Positions 40,795-49,753 of a stretch of 58,182 bases of DNA are shown here, piece after piece. The notes below the pieces were generated by a model that was not told the DNA's origin, made no database searches, and was given only the letters and a program-made list of their open reading frames with translations. The position numbers and the translations under genes were made by a program. Position 1 is the stretch's first letter; each line of letters opens with the position of its first letter. This stretch comes from JAYVYM01 sp046593925 (GTDB lineage Bacteria; Actinomycetota; Actinomycetes; Mycobacteriales; SCTD01), in assembly GCA_046593925.1 (NCBI GenBank), contig JBKJQN010000099.1:1-58182 (forward strand), read 5' to 3'.

Positions 40795-40842
40795 CGAGGT
40801 ACTCCTTGGTCGAGTTGGCTCAACGACCGTAGACTGTGAGTG

Positions 40843-40858
40843 GCTGACCGGTCAACCG
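40843..40858 (+). promoter_or_regulatory. palindromic operator candidate between MFS and TetR genes
   Basis: TGACCGGTCA (40845-40854) is a perfect 10-bp palindrome inside GGCTGACCGGTCAACC. It lies 8-23 bp before the TetR start and 49-64 bp before the divergent MFS start. Confidence 0.55.
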
Positions 40859-40865
40859 CTGTAGA

Positions 40866-41474
40866 GTGAAACTCGTGACACCTGCAGACGAACACCTCAC
40901 CCGTGAGGAGCGCCGACAGCGGACCGAGGCGGCCATCCTGCGGGCCGCCCAGGAACTGTTTGCCGAGACGGGCTTCGAGCGCACCACGATCCGCGCCGTG
41001 GCAGCCCGGGCGGGCATCGATCCGGCCCTGGTGATGCAGCACTACGGCAGCAAGGAGGGCCTGTTCGCTGCCGCTGCACGCTGGACGAGTGACCACGAGC
41101 GCATCTTGACAGCGACCTCCGACAGTTTGCCGTCGGCAGCTCTGGCGGACCTGTTCGACAAGTTCGAGTCCGGTACCGACCGGGAGGCGGCGGTCGCCCT
41201 GCTGCGCAACTGCCTCACCCATCCGAGCGCGGCGCGGATCATGCGCGACGAGGTCATGTGCGACCGGGCAGCCGCGGTCGCCAGCACGCTGGAGGGTCCT
41301 GATGCCGAGCTGCGCGCCAGCCTGTTCGGGGCCTGCATGATCGGTGTGGGCATCGCCCGCTACCTGCTCGAGCTCCAACCGCTCGCCAGCGCATCCCGCG
41401 AGGAGGTCGACCGGCTCATGCAGCCCGTCCTGCGAGCCCTGATCGACCGGGCCCCCGACGCGCCCGAGGAGTGA
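40866..41474 (+). CDS. TetR-family transcriptional regulator
   Basis: A 202-residue repressor. The N-terminal helix-turn-helix is textbook: RTEAAILRAAQELFAETGFERTTIRAVAARAGIDPALVMQHYGSKEGLFAAA. The C-terminal ligand domain has no recognised subfamily, with an LGAC-like segment LRASLFGACMIGVGIARYLLELQPL typical of TetR_C_17-like regulators of drug exporters. It is divergent from the MFS exporter, which it probably represses. GTG 40866 is assumed; GTG 40875 is equally placed. The stop overlaps the next gene by 4 nt. Confidence 0.9.
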   Translation: MKLVTPADEHLTREERRQRTEAAILRAAQELFAETGFERTTIRAVAARAGIDPALVMQHYGSKEGLFAAAARWTSDHERILTATSDSLPSAALADLFDKFESGTDREAAVALLRNCLTHPSAARIMRDEVMCDRAAAVASTLEGPDAELRASLFGACMIGVGIARYLLELQPLASASREEVDRLMQPVLRALIDRAPDAPEE

Positions 41475-42406
41475 CCCGCCGGGCCTGGCTGCTGTTCGGG
41501 GTCATGTGCGTGGTCTGGGGAGTGCCGTACCTGCTCATCAAGGTCGCCGTGGCGGAGATCGCCCCCGCGGAGCTGGTGCTCGCCCGTACGACGCTCGGCG
41601 CCGCCGTGCTGCTGCCCTGGGCGTTGCGCAGCGGTGCGCTGGCCCCGGCGCTGCGGGCCTGGCGGCCGCTGCTGCTGTTCACGGTCCTCGAGATGGCCGG
41701 ACCCTGGTACCTGCTCGCACACGCCGAGCGCGCCCTGTCCAGCTCACTGACCGGCCTGCTCGTGGCGGCCGTCCCGCTGGTGGCCGCGATGGCGGGTCGG
41801 GCGCTCGGCGAGAGCGACCGCCTCGATCGGGTACGGGTGGCGGGGCTGCTCGTCGGGCTGCTCGGCGTGGGCCTGCTGCTCGGTCTCGACGTACACGGAA
41901 GCGACCTGCCGGCCGTCGGAGCCGTCGCGCTCACGGTCGTCGGATATGCCACGGGTCCGCTCGTCGTCAGCCGATCGCTGCGCGACGTCCCGAGCCAGGG
42001 TGTCAACGCTGCGGCACTGACAGCCACCGCGCTGCTGTTCCTGCCTTTCGGCGTGGCGTCGTACGACGGAGTGCCATCCGGCCGCGTCGTGCTCGCCGTG
42101 CTCGGCCTCGGGCTGATGTGTACGGCGCTGGCGCTGGTGCTGTTCTTCGCGCTGATCGCCGAGGCGGGCCCGCACCGCGCATTGGTCATCACCTTCGTCA
42201 ATCCCGCGGTTGCGGTGGCGCTCGGCATTGCGCTGCTCGGTGAGCCGTTCACCGTCGGTACGGCTGTCGGCTTTCCGCTGGTCCTGATCGGCTGCGTGCT
42301 GGCGACCCGCCGCACTGCCCCGGCCGCGCCCGTCACCCTGCAGCTGCTTCCCCTGCGGGAGGTCACTGTGCGGGCGCCTTCCGGTGACCGGTCGAAGGGG
42401 AAGTGA
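41471..42406 (+). CDS. EamA/DMT-family transporter
   Basis: A 311-residue ten-TM permease made of two EamA repeats. The first shows FGVMCVVWGVPYLLIKVAV and ERALSSSLTGLLVAAVPLVAAMAG; the second has MCTALALVLFFALIAEAGPHRALVITFVNPAVAVALGIALLGEPFTVGTAVGFPLVLIGCVLATR. These transporters export metabolites such as amino acids; the substrate is unknown. GTG 41471 overlaps the TetR stop, so both are in one transcript. The stop codon lies in a 19-bp tandem duplication (42385-42422). Confidence 0.88.
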   Translation: MTRRAWLLFGVMCVVWGVPYLLIKVAVAEIAPAELVLARTTLGAAVLLPWALRSGALAPALRAWRPLLLFTVLEMAGPWYLLAHAERALSSSLTGLLVAAVPLVAAMAGRALGESDRLDRVRVAGLLVGLLGVGLLLGLDVHGSDLPAVGAVALTVVGYATGPLVVSRSLRDVPSQGVNAAALTATALLFLPFGVASYDGVPSGRVVLAVLGLGLMCTALALVLFFALIAEAGPHRALVITFVNPAVAVALGIALLGEPFTVGTAVGFPLVLIGCVLATRRTAPAAPVTLQLLPLREVTVRAPSGDRSKGK

Positions 42407-42422
42407 CCTGTCGAAGGGGAAG
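42385..42422 (+). repeat. 19-bp tandem duplication at the EamA stop
   Basis: TGACCGGTCGAAGGGGAAG (42385-42403) is followed directly by a copy with one change, G to T at the sixth base (42404-42422). The second copy supplies the stop codon of the EamA gene and its purine-rich end lies 50 bp before cobN. Nothing else is seen in the short gap before cobN. Confidence 0.75.
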
Positions 42423-42472
42423 CGGGAGGCGACGGGGAGCCGGCCGGAGCGGCGTCGGCGAGACTGGTCGGC

Positions 42473-45400
42473 GTGACCCTGCTGCTCCTGTCGACCGCCG
42501 ACACCGACCTGCTCGCCGCCCGTGCCGTACCGCGCCCGGCGCTCCCGCTACGGCTGGCGAACCCGGCCCGCACGGATGCGCCGGACCTCGACGGTGTCGC
42601 GCTGGTCGTCGTGCGGCTGCTCGGGGGACGACGCGCCTGGGACGGCCTGGACGCCCTGCTCGCCGACGCGCGGGCACGCCGTACCCCGGTGGTCCTGCTG
42701 GGCGGCGAGGGCGCCGACCCGGAGCTGACATCGCTGTCCACGGTGCCGCCGGGCGTCGTCACCGACGCGGCCGCGTACCTGCGCGAGGGCGGCCCGGACA
42801 ACCTGCGCGAGCTGGTCTCGTTCCTGTCCGACACGGTGCTGCTCACCGGCCACGGGTTCACCGCGCCGCTGCCGCTGCCGCCGTACGGACTGCGGCCCCG
42901 CTCCCACGACCCGGCCCGTCCGACGGTCGGCGTCGTCTACTACCGGGCTCACGAGCTGTCGGGCAACACCGGCTTCATCGATGTGCTGTGCGAGGCAGTG
43001 GAGGCCGCCGGCGGCAACGCCCGGCCGGTGTACGTCCCCTCGCTGCGTCCTGACGCGGATGGCCGGGTCGCAGCGGTCGAGGAGCTGCTCGCCGGTCAGG
43101 TCGACGCGCTCATCGTCACCGTGCTGGCCGGCGGCGGGTCCAACGCCGCCGACAGTGAGGCGTGGGACGCCCGCGCGCTCACCACCCTGGATGTCCCGGT
43201 ACTGCAGGGCCTGTGCGTCACCAGCAGTCGCGGAGACTGGGAGCGCTCCGACGCCGGACTCGCACCGATCGACGCCGCCATGCAGGTGGCCATCCCGGAG
43301 TTCGATGGTCGGCTGATCGGCGTGCCGTTCTCGTTCAAGGAGACCGGGAGCGATGGTGTCCCGACCTACGTCGCTGACCTCGGGCGGGCCGCCCGGGTCG
43401 CGGGTACGGCCGTCGCGCACGCCCGCCTTCGGCACGTCGACAACGCGGACAAGAAACTCGCCGTCGTACTCAGCAGCTACCCGACGAAGCACTCCCGGGT
43501 CGGCAACGCCGTGGGACTCGACACGCCCGCCAGCGCCGTCGTGCTGCTGCGCGCGCTGCGCGACGCGGGTTACTCGGTTGCGGAGTTCCCGGAGGACGGC
43601 GACCAGCTCGTACACACCCTGATCGCGGCCGGTGGGCACGATGTCGAGTGGCTGACCGAGGACCAGCTGCAGGCTGCGGTCGCGCGGGTGCCGCTGGCGG
43701 CGTACACGGCGTGGTTCGCCACCCTGCCCCAGCAGCTGCGCGAGCGGATGGTCGAGCACTGGGGCCCGCCGCCGGGCGGTCTGTACGTCGACGGCGACGA
43801 GATCGTGCTGGCCGCCCTGCAGTACCGCAATGTCGTGCTGATGATCCAGCCGCCGCGCGGTTTCGGCGAGAACCCGATCGCGATCTACCACGACCCGGAC
43901 CTACCGCCGAGCCACCACTACCTGGCCGCGTACGCCTGGCTGCGCGAGGAGTTCAAGGCCGACGCGGTGATCCACCTGGGCAAGCACGGGACGCTGGAGT
44001 GGCTGCCCGGCAAGGGACTCGGGCTGTCGGCTGCATGTGCGCCCGATGCCGTGCTCGGCGACCTGCCGCTGTTCTACCCGTTCATCGTCAACGACCCGGG
44101 CGAGGGCACCCAGGCCAAGCGCCGGGCGCACGCGACCGTCGTGGACCACCTGGTGCCACCGATGGCCCGCGCGGAGACCTACGACGAGATGGCCCGCCTG
44201 GAGCAGCTGCTCGACGAGTACGCGCAGGTGCAGGCGATGGACCCGGCGAAGCTGCCGGTGATCCGCGCCCAGGTGTGGGAGGTCGTGCAGGCCGCGCAGC
44301 TGCACCACGACCTGCAGGTCGGCGAGAGCCCGACGGACGAGGAGTTCGACGAGTTCGTGCTGCACGTCGACGGCTACCTGTGCGAGGTCAAGGACGTCCT
44401 GATCCGCGACGGCCTGCACGTGCTCGGGCAGGCGCCGGCCGGCGAGCCGCGGGTCGACCTGGTGCTGGGCATCCTGCGCGCGCAGCAGACCTGGGGCGGG
44501 GCCACCGGCGCGCTGCCGGGGCTGCGCCGCGCGCTGGGTGAGGCGTACGGCCTGGTGGAGGACGACCGTCGGCAGGCCGACGAGCTGGAGGCGCTGGCGC
44601 GACGGCTCGTGCAGAGCCTCGACCTGAAGGGCTGGGACACCTCCTGCGTGCCCGCGATCGTCGCCGACGTCTGCGAGCGGGAGCTGCCCGATGTCGAGGC
44701 GGTGCTGCGCTTTGCGTGCGAGGAGGTCGTGCCCCGCCTGGCGCGTACGACGGACGAGGTCGACAACCTGCTGCACGGCCTGTCCGGCGGCTTCGTGCCG
44801 GCCGGCCCGTCCGGCTCGCCGACCCGCGGCCTCGTGGGCGTGCTGCCGACCGGGCGCAACTTCTACTCCGTCGACCCGAAGGCGATCCCGTCACGCAATG
44901 CCTGGACGGTCGGCGTCGCGCTCGGTGACAGCCTCATCGAGCGGTACGTCGCCGACCACGGCGAGCACCCCGACACCGTCGGGCTCGTCGTCTGGGGCAC
45001 CAGCGCGATGCGTACCGCCGGTGACGACATCGCCGAGGCGCTGTGGCTGCTCGGCGTCAGCCCGGTGTGGGACCAGGCCTCCCGCCGCGTCACCGGGCTG
45101 GAGCGCATTGACCGCGCGCAGCTCGGCCGGCCCCGCGTCGACGTGACGCTGCGGATCAGCGGGTTCTTCCGCGACGCCTTCCCGCACGTGGTGCAGCTGC
45201 TCGACGACGCCGTCCAGCTGGCGGCGGCGGCCGACGAGGAGGACAACCCGCTGCGCGCCCACATCGCCGCCGACGTCGCTGCCGGCGCTGACCCGCGCCG
45301 GGCGAGCGCCCGCATCTTCGGCAGCAAGCCCGGGGCGTACGGCGCCGGGCTGCTGCCGCTCATCGACAGCCGCGACTGGAAGACCGACGCCGACCTGGCC

Positions 45401-46027
45401 GAGGTCTACGCGGTCTGGGGCGGCTATGCGTACGGCCGCGGCCTGGACGGCGCACCGGCCCGCGGCGACATGGAGCGGGTCTACCGGCGGGTGCGGGTCG
45501 CGGCAAAGAACCAGGACACCCGTGAGCACGACATCGTCGACAGCGACGACTACTTCCAGTACCACGGCGGCATGGTCGCGGCGGTGCGGGCGCTGACCGG
45601 CGAGAGCCCCGAGGCGTACGTCGGCGACAGCGCGGTGCCCGACACGGTGAAGACCCGCACGCTGCAGGAGGAGACCCACCGGGTGTTCCGGGCCCGGGTC
45701 GTCAACCCGAAGTGGATCGCGGCGATGCAGCGGCACGGTTACAAGGGTGCGTTGGAGATGGCGGCGACGGTGGACTACCTGTTCGGCTACGACGCGACCG
45801 CCGGCGTCGTGCAGGACTGGATGTACGAAAAGCTCGCCAGCGCCTACGTGTTCGACGAGACCAACCGGGCGTTCATGGCCAAGAGCAACCCCTGGGCGCT
45901 GCGCGGCGTCGCGGAGCGGCTGCTGGAAGCTGCCGACCGGGGGCTCTGGGAGTCGCCCGGTGACGCCACGCTGGCCGGGCTGAAGCAGACCTACCTGGAG
46001 CTCGAGGGCGACCTGGAGGGCCCGTGA
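42473..46027 (+). CDS. cobN: aerobic cobaltochelatase subunit CobN
   Basis: The 1184-residue large subunit that, with CobS and CobT, inserts cobalt into hydrogenobyrinic a,c-diamide at the cost of ATP. Length and blocks match: PTVGVVYYRAHELSGNTGFIDVLCEAVEAAGG, SYPTKHSRVGNAVGLDTPAS, DAVIHLGKHGTLEWLPGKGLGLSAACAPDAVLGDLPLFYPFIVNDPGEGTQAKRR (the chelatase core His region), and the C-terminal ENTNRAFM-type end. CobS and CobT are not in the window. GTG 42473 overlaps nothing upstream, but its stop overlaps the next start by 4 nt, so the polyamine-type gene after it can be co-translated. Confidence 0.96.
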   Translation: MTLLLLSTADTDLLAARAVPRPALPLRLANPARTDAPDLDGVALVVVRLLGGRRAWDGLDALLADARARRTPVVLLGGEGADPELTSLSTVPPGVVTDAAAYLREGGPDNLRELVSFLSDTVLLTGHGFTAPLPLPPYGLRPRSHDPARPTVGVVYYRAHELSGNTGFIDVLCEAVEAAGGNARPVYVPSLRPDADGRVAAVEELLAGQVDALIVTVLAGGGSNAADSEAWDARALTTLDVPVLQGLCVTSSRGDWERSDAGLAPIDAAMQVAIPEFDGRLIGVPFSFKETGSDGVPTYVADLGRAARVAGTAVAHARLRHVDNADKKLAVVLSSYPTKHSRVGNAVGLDTPASAVVLLRALRDAGYSVAEFPEDGDQLVHTLIAAGGHDVEWLTEDQLQAAVARVPLAAYTAWFATLPQQLRERMVEHWGPPPGGLYVDGDEIVLAALQYRNVVLMIQPPRGFGENPIAIYHDPDLPPSHHYLAAYAWLREEFKADAVIHLGKHGTLEWLPGKGLGLSAACAPDAVLGDLPLFYPFIVNDPGEGTQAKRRAHATVVDHLVPPMARAETYDEMARLEQLLDEYAQVQAMDPAKLPVIRAQVWEVVQAAQLHHDLQVGESPTDEEFDEFVLHVDGYLCEVKDVLIRDGLHVLGQAPAGEPRVDLVLGILRAQQTWGGATGALPGLRRALGEAYGLVEDDRRQADELEALARRLVQSLDLKGWDTSCVPAIVADVCERELPDVEAVLRFACEEVVPRLARTTDEVDNLLHGLSGGFVPAGPSGSPTRGLVGVLPTGRNFYSVDPKAIPSRNAWTVGVALGDSLIERYVADHGEHPDTVGLVVWGTSAMRTAGDDIAEALWLLGVSPVWDQASRRVTGLERIDRAQLGRPRVDVTLRISGFFRDAFPHVVQLLDDAVQLAAAADEEDNPLRAHIAADVAAGADPRRASARIFGSKPGAYGAGLLPLIDSRDWKTDADLAEVYAVWGGYAYGRGLDGAPARGDMERVYRRVRVAAKNQDTREHDIVDSDDYFQYHGGMVAAVRALTGESPEAYVGDSAVPDTVKTRTLQEETHRVFRARVVNPKWIAAMQRHGYKGALEMAATVDYLFGYDATAGVVQDWMYEKLASAYVFDETNRAFMAKSNPWALRGVAERLLEAADRGLWESPGDATLAGLKQTYLELEGDLEGP

Positions 46028-46719
46028 CCCGGCCGCTGATCGGCATCACCAGCTACCGGGAGCAGGCCCGCTGGGGCGGCTGGGATGTGCCGGCCGTGCT
46101 CCTGCCAGCGACCTACCCCGACGCGGTGGCGGACGCGGGCGGCGAGCCGGTGCTGCTGCCGACCGGGGCGGGCAGCGCAGGCGTCGTCGGACGGCTCGAC
46201 GGGCTGGTGCTCGCCGGTGGCGCCGACGTCAACCCGGCCCGCTACGGCGCCGCGGCCGGACCGCACACCACCGGCCTGCGGCCGGACCGCGACAGCACCG
46301 AGAGCGCTCTGCTCGAAGCGGCCCTGCACGCGCAGCTGCCGGTGCTCGCGGTCTGCCGCGGCATGCAACTGCTCAACGTAGTGCTCGGCGGCGACCTGGT
46401 GCAGCACCTGCCCGACCGGCCCGGCGCCGACTGTCACGATCCCGGTCCGGGGCTGTTCACCGCGCACCAGGTGCGGTGCACACCGGGCACCCTGACCGCG
46501 CAGCTCGTGGGCGAGCGGGTCGAGGCGCACTGCCACCACCACCAGGCGCTGGACCGGGTCGCCGACGGCCTCACGGTCACCGCCTGGGCAGCGGACGGCA
46601 CCGTCGAGGCCGTCGAGCGGCTGGGCGGTGCCTTCTGCCTCGGCGTGCAGTGGCACCCGGAGGCCGGGCAGGACCGCCGGCTGTTCCGGGCGCTGGTCGA
46701 GTTCGCCGACTCACCCTGA
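46024..46719 (+). CDS. gamma-glutamyl-gamma-aminobutyrate hydrolase-like (PuuD-type) glutamine amidotransferase
   Basis: A 231-residue class I glutaminase-fold hydrolase. The nucleophile is in LAVCRGMQLLNVVLGGDLVQ, with the His in CLGVQWHPEAGQ; HHHQALDRVADGL lies between. Family members release GABA or a similar amine from its gamma-glutamyl conjugate, the last step of the Puu pathway. The neighbours (permease, glutamine-synthetase-like ligase, aldehyde dehydrogenase) support that. GTG 46024 overlaps the cobN stop, an unusual coupling to a cobalamin gene. Confidence 0.9.
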   Translation: MTRPLIGITSYREQARWGGWDVPAVLLPATYPDAVADAGGEPVLLPTGAGSAGVVGRLDGLVLAGGADVNPARYGAAAGPHTTGLRPDRDSTESALLEAALHAQLPVLAVCRGMQLLNVVLGGDLVQHLPDRPGADCHDPGPGLFTAHQVRCTPGTLTAQLVGERVEAHCHHHQALDRVADGLTVTAWAADGTVEAVERLGGAFCLGVQWHPEAGQDRRLFRALVEFADSP

Positions 46720-46735
46720 TCAGCCCCTTGTCGCC

Positions 46736-46785
46736 GGGGGTCACCGGCTCTATGGTCCGGTCCTGATCCATAGAGCATGACCCCC
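46736..46785 (+). promoter_or_regulatory. nested inverted repeat before the permease gene
   Basis: An inner pair CTCTATGG (46748-46755)/CCATAGAG (46768-46775) sits inside an outer pair GGGGGTCA (46736-46743)/TGACCCCC (46778-46785). It begins 17 bp after the PuuD-type gene and ends 15 bp before the permease ATG. An operator for the FadR-type regulator at 51919, or an attenuating hairpin, are both possible. Confidence 0.6.
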
Positions 46786-46799
46786 CCGGGAGCCTGCCC

Positions 46800-48401
46800 A
46801 TGAGCACTCAGTCCGAGCGCCTCACGAACGAGCCCGCACCAGACGCGGACAGCCGCCGCCTGCACGAGCTCGGCTACGCGCAGGAGCTGTCCCGCAAGAT
46901 GAGCTGGTTCTCCAACTTTGCGGTGTCGTTCACGATCATCTCGATCCTGACCGGTGGCATCACCACCTACTACCTGGCGATGGCTGCGGGCGGACCGCGT
47001 ACGGCGACCGTGGGCTGGCTGTTCGTCGGCCTGATGTCCACGCTGGTCGGGCTGGCGATGGCCGAGGTCTGCTCGGCCTACCCGACCGCGGGCGGGCTGT
47101 ACTACTGGGCGGCGAAGATGGCCCCGCGCCGGCCGGCGCTGGCTTCGTGGTTCACCGGCTGGTTCAACCTCATCGGGCAGGTCGCTGTGACGGCCTCGAT
47201 CGACTTCGGCCTCGCGACGATCGTCGGCTTCTTCCTGCAGCTGACCGTCCTGCCGGACTTTGCGGCGAAACCGTGGCAGATCCTGGTCATCTACGTGCTG
47301 ATCCTGTTGGCGCACGGCCTGCTCAACACCCTCGGTGTCGGGCTGGTCGCCGTACTCAACGACATCAGTGTCTGGTGGCACCTGGCCTTCACCGCGATCA
47401 TCGTCGGGGCGCTGTTCCTGCTCCCCGACACGACGACCCCGATCGGCGACGTCTTCACCGGCTACGCCAACACCACCGGGTTCGGCGGTGGCGGGCTCGC
47501 CGGCATCTGGATCGCAGCAGTCGGACTGATGCTCGCGCAGTACACGATCACCGGTTTCGACGCCTCCGCGCACATGACGGAGGAGACCCACAATGCAGCG
47601 GTGGCGGGCCCGCGCGGCATCGTCACGGCGATCTGGGTGTCGGTGGTCGCGGGCTTTGTGCTGATGGTCGGGCTGTCGGTCGCCGTACCGTTCGCCCCCG
47701 GCAGCGACCAGTACGGCGTGGTTGCCGCCAAGGGCATCCTGGCCGGACCGTCGATCATCGTGGACGCGGTCGGCGGCGGCTTCGCCAAGGTCCTGCTGCT
47801 TGCCGTCATCGTGGCCCAGTTCTTCTGCGGGATGGCGTCGGTCACCGCCAACAGCCGGATGATCTATGCCTTTGCACGGGACGGCGCGATCCCCGGATCA
47901 CGGCTGTGGCACCAGATCAATCCGCGGACCCGGACGCCGACCAACAGCATCTGGTTCGCCGTCGTCGGTGCCGCCATCCTCGGCCTCCCGTCGCTGTACA
48001 CCAATCAGGGCTACGCGGTGGCGTTCTTCGCGCTGGTCTCGGTCGCCGTTGTGGGGCTGTACGTCTCCTACGTCATCCCGGTGTTCCTGCGCCGCCTCAA
48101 CAAGGGCTTCGTGAACGGGCCGTGGCACCTGGGCCGGGGGAGCGCGGTCATCGGCTGGCTCGCGGTCGCGTGGGTGGTGTTCATCCTGTTCCCGTTGCTG
48201 GGCCCGCAGTTCAACCCCTACCCGGACGGGAAGTTCGCCGTCAACGCCTTCAACTTCGCTCCGTTGGTGATGGTCGCGGTCATCGGTTTCGCCGGCATTT
48301 ACTGGCTGGTGTCGGCGCGCCACTGGTTCACCGGACCGCGGGTGCAGGGCAGCGAGGCCGAGCTCGCCGCGATCGAGCACGACCTCGCCCTGCCGGGCTG
48401 A
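46800..48401 (+). CDS. APC-family amino acid/polyamine permease
   Basis: A 533-residue permease of the amino acid-choline transporter branch, 12 to 13 membrane segments. Blocks: RKMSWFSNFAVSFTIISILTGGITTYYLAMAAGG, MAEVCSAYPTAGGLYYWAAKMAPRRPALASWFTGWFNLIGQ, ITGFDASAHMTEETHNAAVAGPRGI, and SVTANSRMIYAFARDGAIPGSRLWHQINPRTRTPTNSIWF. These mark the GABA/putrescine-choline-type subfamily. It should import the amine used by the downstream ligase. ATG 46800 has GGGAGC upstream. Confidence 0.93.
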   Translation: MSTQSERLTNEPAPDADSRRLHELGYAQELSRKMSWFSNFAVSFTIISILTGGITTYYLAMAAGGPRTATVGWLFVGLMSTLVGLAMAEVCSAYPTAGGLYYWAAKMAPRRPALASWFTGWFNLIGQVAVTASIDFGLATIVGFFLQLTVLPDFAAKPWQILVIYVLILLAHGLLNTLGVGLVAVLNDISVWWHLAFTAIIVGALFLLPDTTTPIGDVFTGYANTTGFGGGGLAGIWIAAVGLMLAQYTITGFDASAHMTEETHNAAVAGPRGIVTAIWVSVVAGFVLMVGLSVAVPFAPGSDQYGVVAAKGILAGPSIIVDAVGGGFAKVLLLAVIVAQFFCGMASVTANSRMIYAFARDGAIPGSRLWHQINPRTRTPTNSIWFAVVGAAILGLPSLYTNQGYAVAFFALVSVAVVGLYVSYVIPVFLRRLNKGFVNGPWHLGRGSAVIGWLAVAWVVFILFPLLGPQFNPYPDGKFAVNAFNFAPLVMVAVIGFAGIYWLVSARHWFTGPRVQGSEAELAAIEHDLALPG

Positions 48402-48406
48402 CTCGG

Positions 48407-49753
48407 ATGCTGACGCTGGAGGAGCTGCGGGTCGACGTCGAGGCCGGCCGGGTCGACACCGTCCTGGTCGCGATCACCGACATGCAGGGCCGGCTGCAGG
48501 GCAAGCGGCTGCACGCGGAGTACTTCCTGGACGTGGTGGTGGAACACGCGACGGAGGGCTGCAACTACCTGCTGGCCGTCGACGTCGAGATGAACACCGT
48601 GGCGGGCTACGCGATGTCGTCGTGGGACAGCGGCTACGGCGACCTGGTCATGCGACCGGACCTGTCCACGATGCACCGCGTGCCGTGGCACGAGGGCACC
48701 GTGATGGTGCTCGCCGACGTGCTGTGGGAGGACGGCTCACCGGTGACCGCCTCGCCCCGGCAGGTCCTGCAGCGGCAGACCGCCCGGCTGGCGGAGACGG
48801 GGCTGCGCGCCCACGTCGGTACGGAGCTGGAGTTCATCCTGTTCCGCGACACCTACGAGCAGGCGTGGACGGCGGGCTACCGCGGCCTGACCCCGACGAA
48901 CCTGTACAACGTGGACTACTCGCTGCTGGGGACCTCGCGCGTGGAGCCGTTCCTGCGCCGCGTGCGCAACGCGATGGCCGGCGCCGGGCTGACGGTGGAG
49001 TCCGCGAAAGGCGAGTGCAACCTCGGCCAGCAGGAGATCGTGTTCCGTTTCGACGAGGCGGTCGTGTCGTGTGACCACCACGTCGTCTACAAGAACGGCG
49101 CGAAGGAGATGGCCGCCCAGGACGGCTACGCGCTGACGTTCATGGCCAAGTACGACGAACGCGAGGGCAACTCCTGCCACGTGCACTGCAGCGTGCGCGG
49201 TACCGGCGGCGAGGTCGTCATGGCCGGCGACGCCGGCGACGGCATGTCCGCGCTGGGCCGGTCGTTCGTGGCCGGTCAGCTCGCGCACCTGCGCGAGCTG
49301 ACGTTGCTGTTGGCACCAAACGTCAACTCCTACAAGCGCTTCGTCGAGGGCTCGTTCGCGCCGACCGCGCTGGCGTGGGGCCGCGACAACCGCACCTGCG
49401 CCTTCCGGCTGGTCGGCCACGGGGCCTCGCTCCGGCTGGAGAACCGCGTACCGGGCGGCGACGTGAACCCCTACCTGGCGACCGCGGCGATGCTGGCGGC
49501 CGGTCTGGCGGGTGTGCAGCAGCAGCTGACGCTCGACCCGGCGTTCACCGGCAACGCCTACCGCAGCGACGTGCAGAGGGTGCCGACCAGTCTCGCCGAG
49601 GCGCTCGATCTCTGGGAGAGCAGCACTTTCGCGCGTACGGCCTTCGGCGAGGACGTCGTGGCGCACTATGCCAACGCAGCCCGCGTGGAGCTGACGGCGT
49701 TCGGCAGCGCGGTCACCGACTGGGAGCGCTACCGGGGGTTCGAGCGGCTATGA
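48407..49753 (+). CDS. glutamine synthetase-like gamma-glutamyl-amine ligase (PuuA/GlnA3/GlnA4-type)
   Basis: A 448-residue member of the glutamine synthetase superfamily, shorter than GlnA. The ATP/metal motifs are ELEFILFRDTYEQ, the VESAKGECNLGQQEIVFRF segment, KNGAKEMAAQDGYALTFMAKYDEREGNSCHVHCSV, NVNSYKRFVEGSFAPTALAWGRDNRTCAFRLVGHGASLRLENRVPGGDVNPYLATAAML. In actinobacteria GlnA3/GlnA4-like enzymes glutamylate polyamines or ethanolamine rather than ammonia; the substrate here is probably an amine imported by the upstream permease. ATG 48407 begins the conserved MLTLEELR; longer frames are antecedent shadows. Confidence 0.92.
   Translation: MLTLEELRVDVEAGRVDTVLVAITDMQGRLQGKRLHAEYFLDVVVEHATEGCNYLLAVDVEMNTVAGYAMSSWDSGYGDLVMRPDLSTMHRVPWHEGTVMVLADVLWEDGSPVTASPRQVLQRQTARLAETGLRAHVGTELEFILFRDTYEQAWTAGYRGLTPTNLYNVDYSLLGTSRVEPFLRRVRNAMAGAGLTVESAKGECNLGQQEIVFRFDEAVVSCDHHVVYKNGAKEMAAQDGYALTFMAKYDEREGNSCHVHCSVRGTGGEVVMAGDAGDGMSALGRSFVAGQLAHLRELTLLLAPNVNSYKRFVEGSFAPTALAWGRDNRTCAFRLVGHGASLRLENRVPGGDVNPYLATAAMLAAGLAGVQQQLTLDPAFTGNAYRSDVQRVPTSLAEALDLWESSTFARTAFGEDVVAHYANAARVELTAFGSAVTDWERYRGFERL

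Noticed and set aside
36630..42472. Cobalamin riboswitch upstream of cobD, cobQ or cobN
   Set aside because: No B12-box-like element or room for the roughly 200-nt structure was found in the short gaps before these genes.
47147..48406. N-terminal extension of the glutamine synthetase-like gene
   Set aside because: The added residues lie in an alternative frame of the permease gene; ATG 48407 begins the conserved domain.
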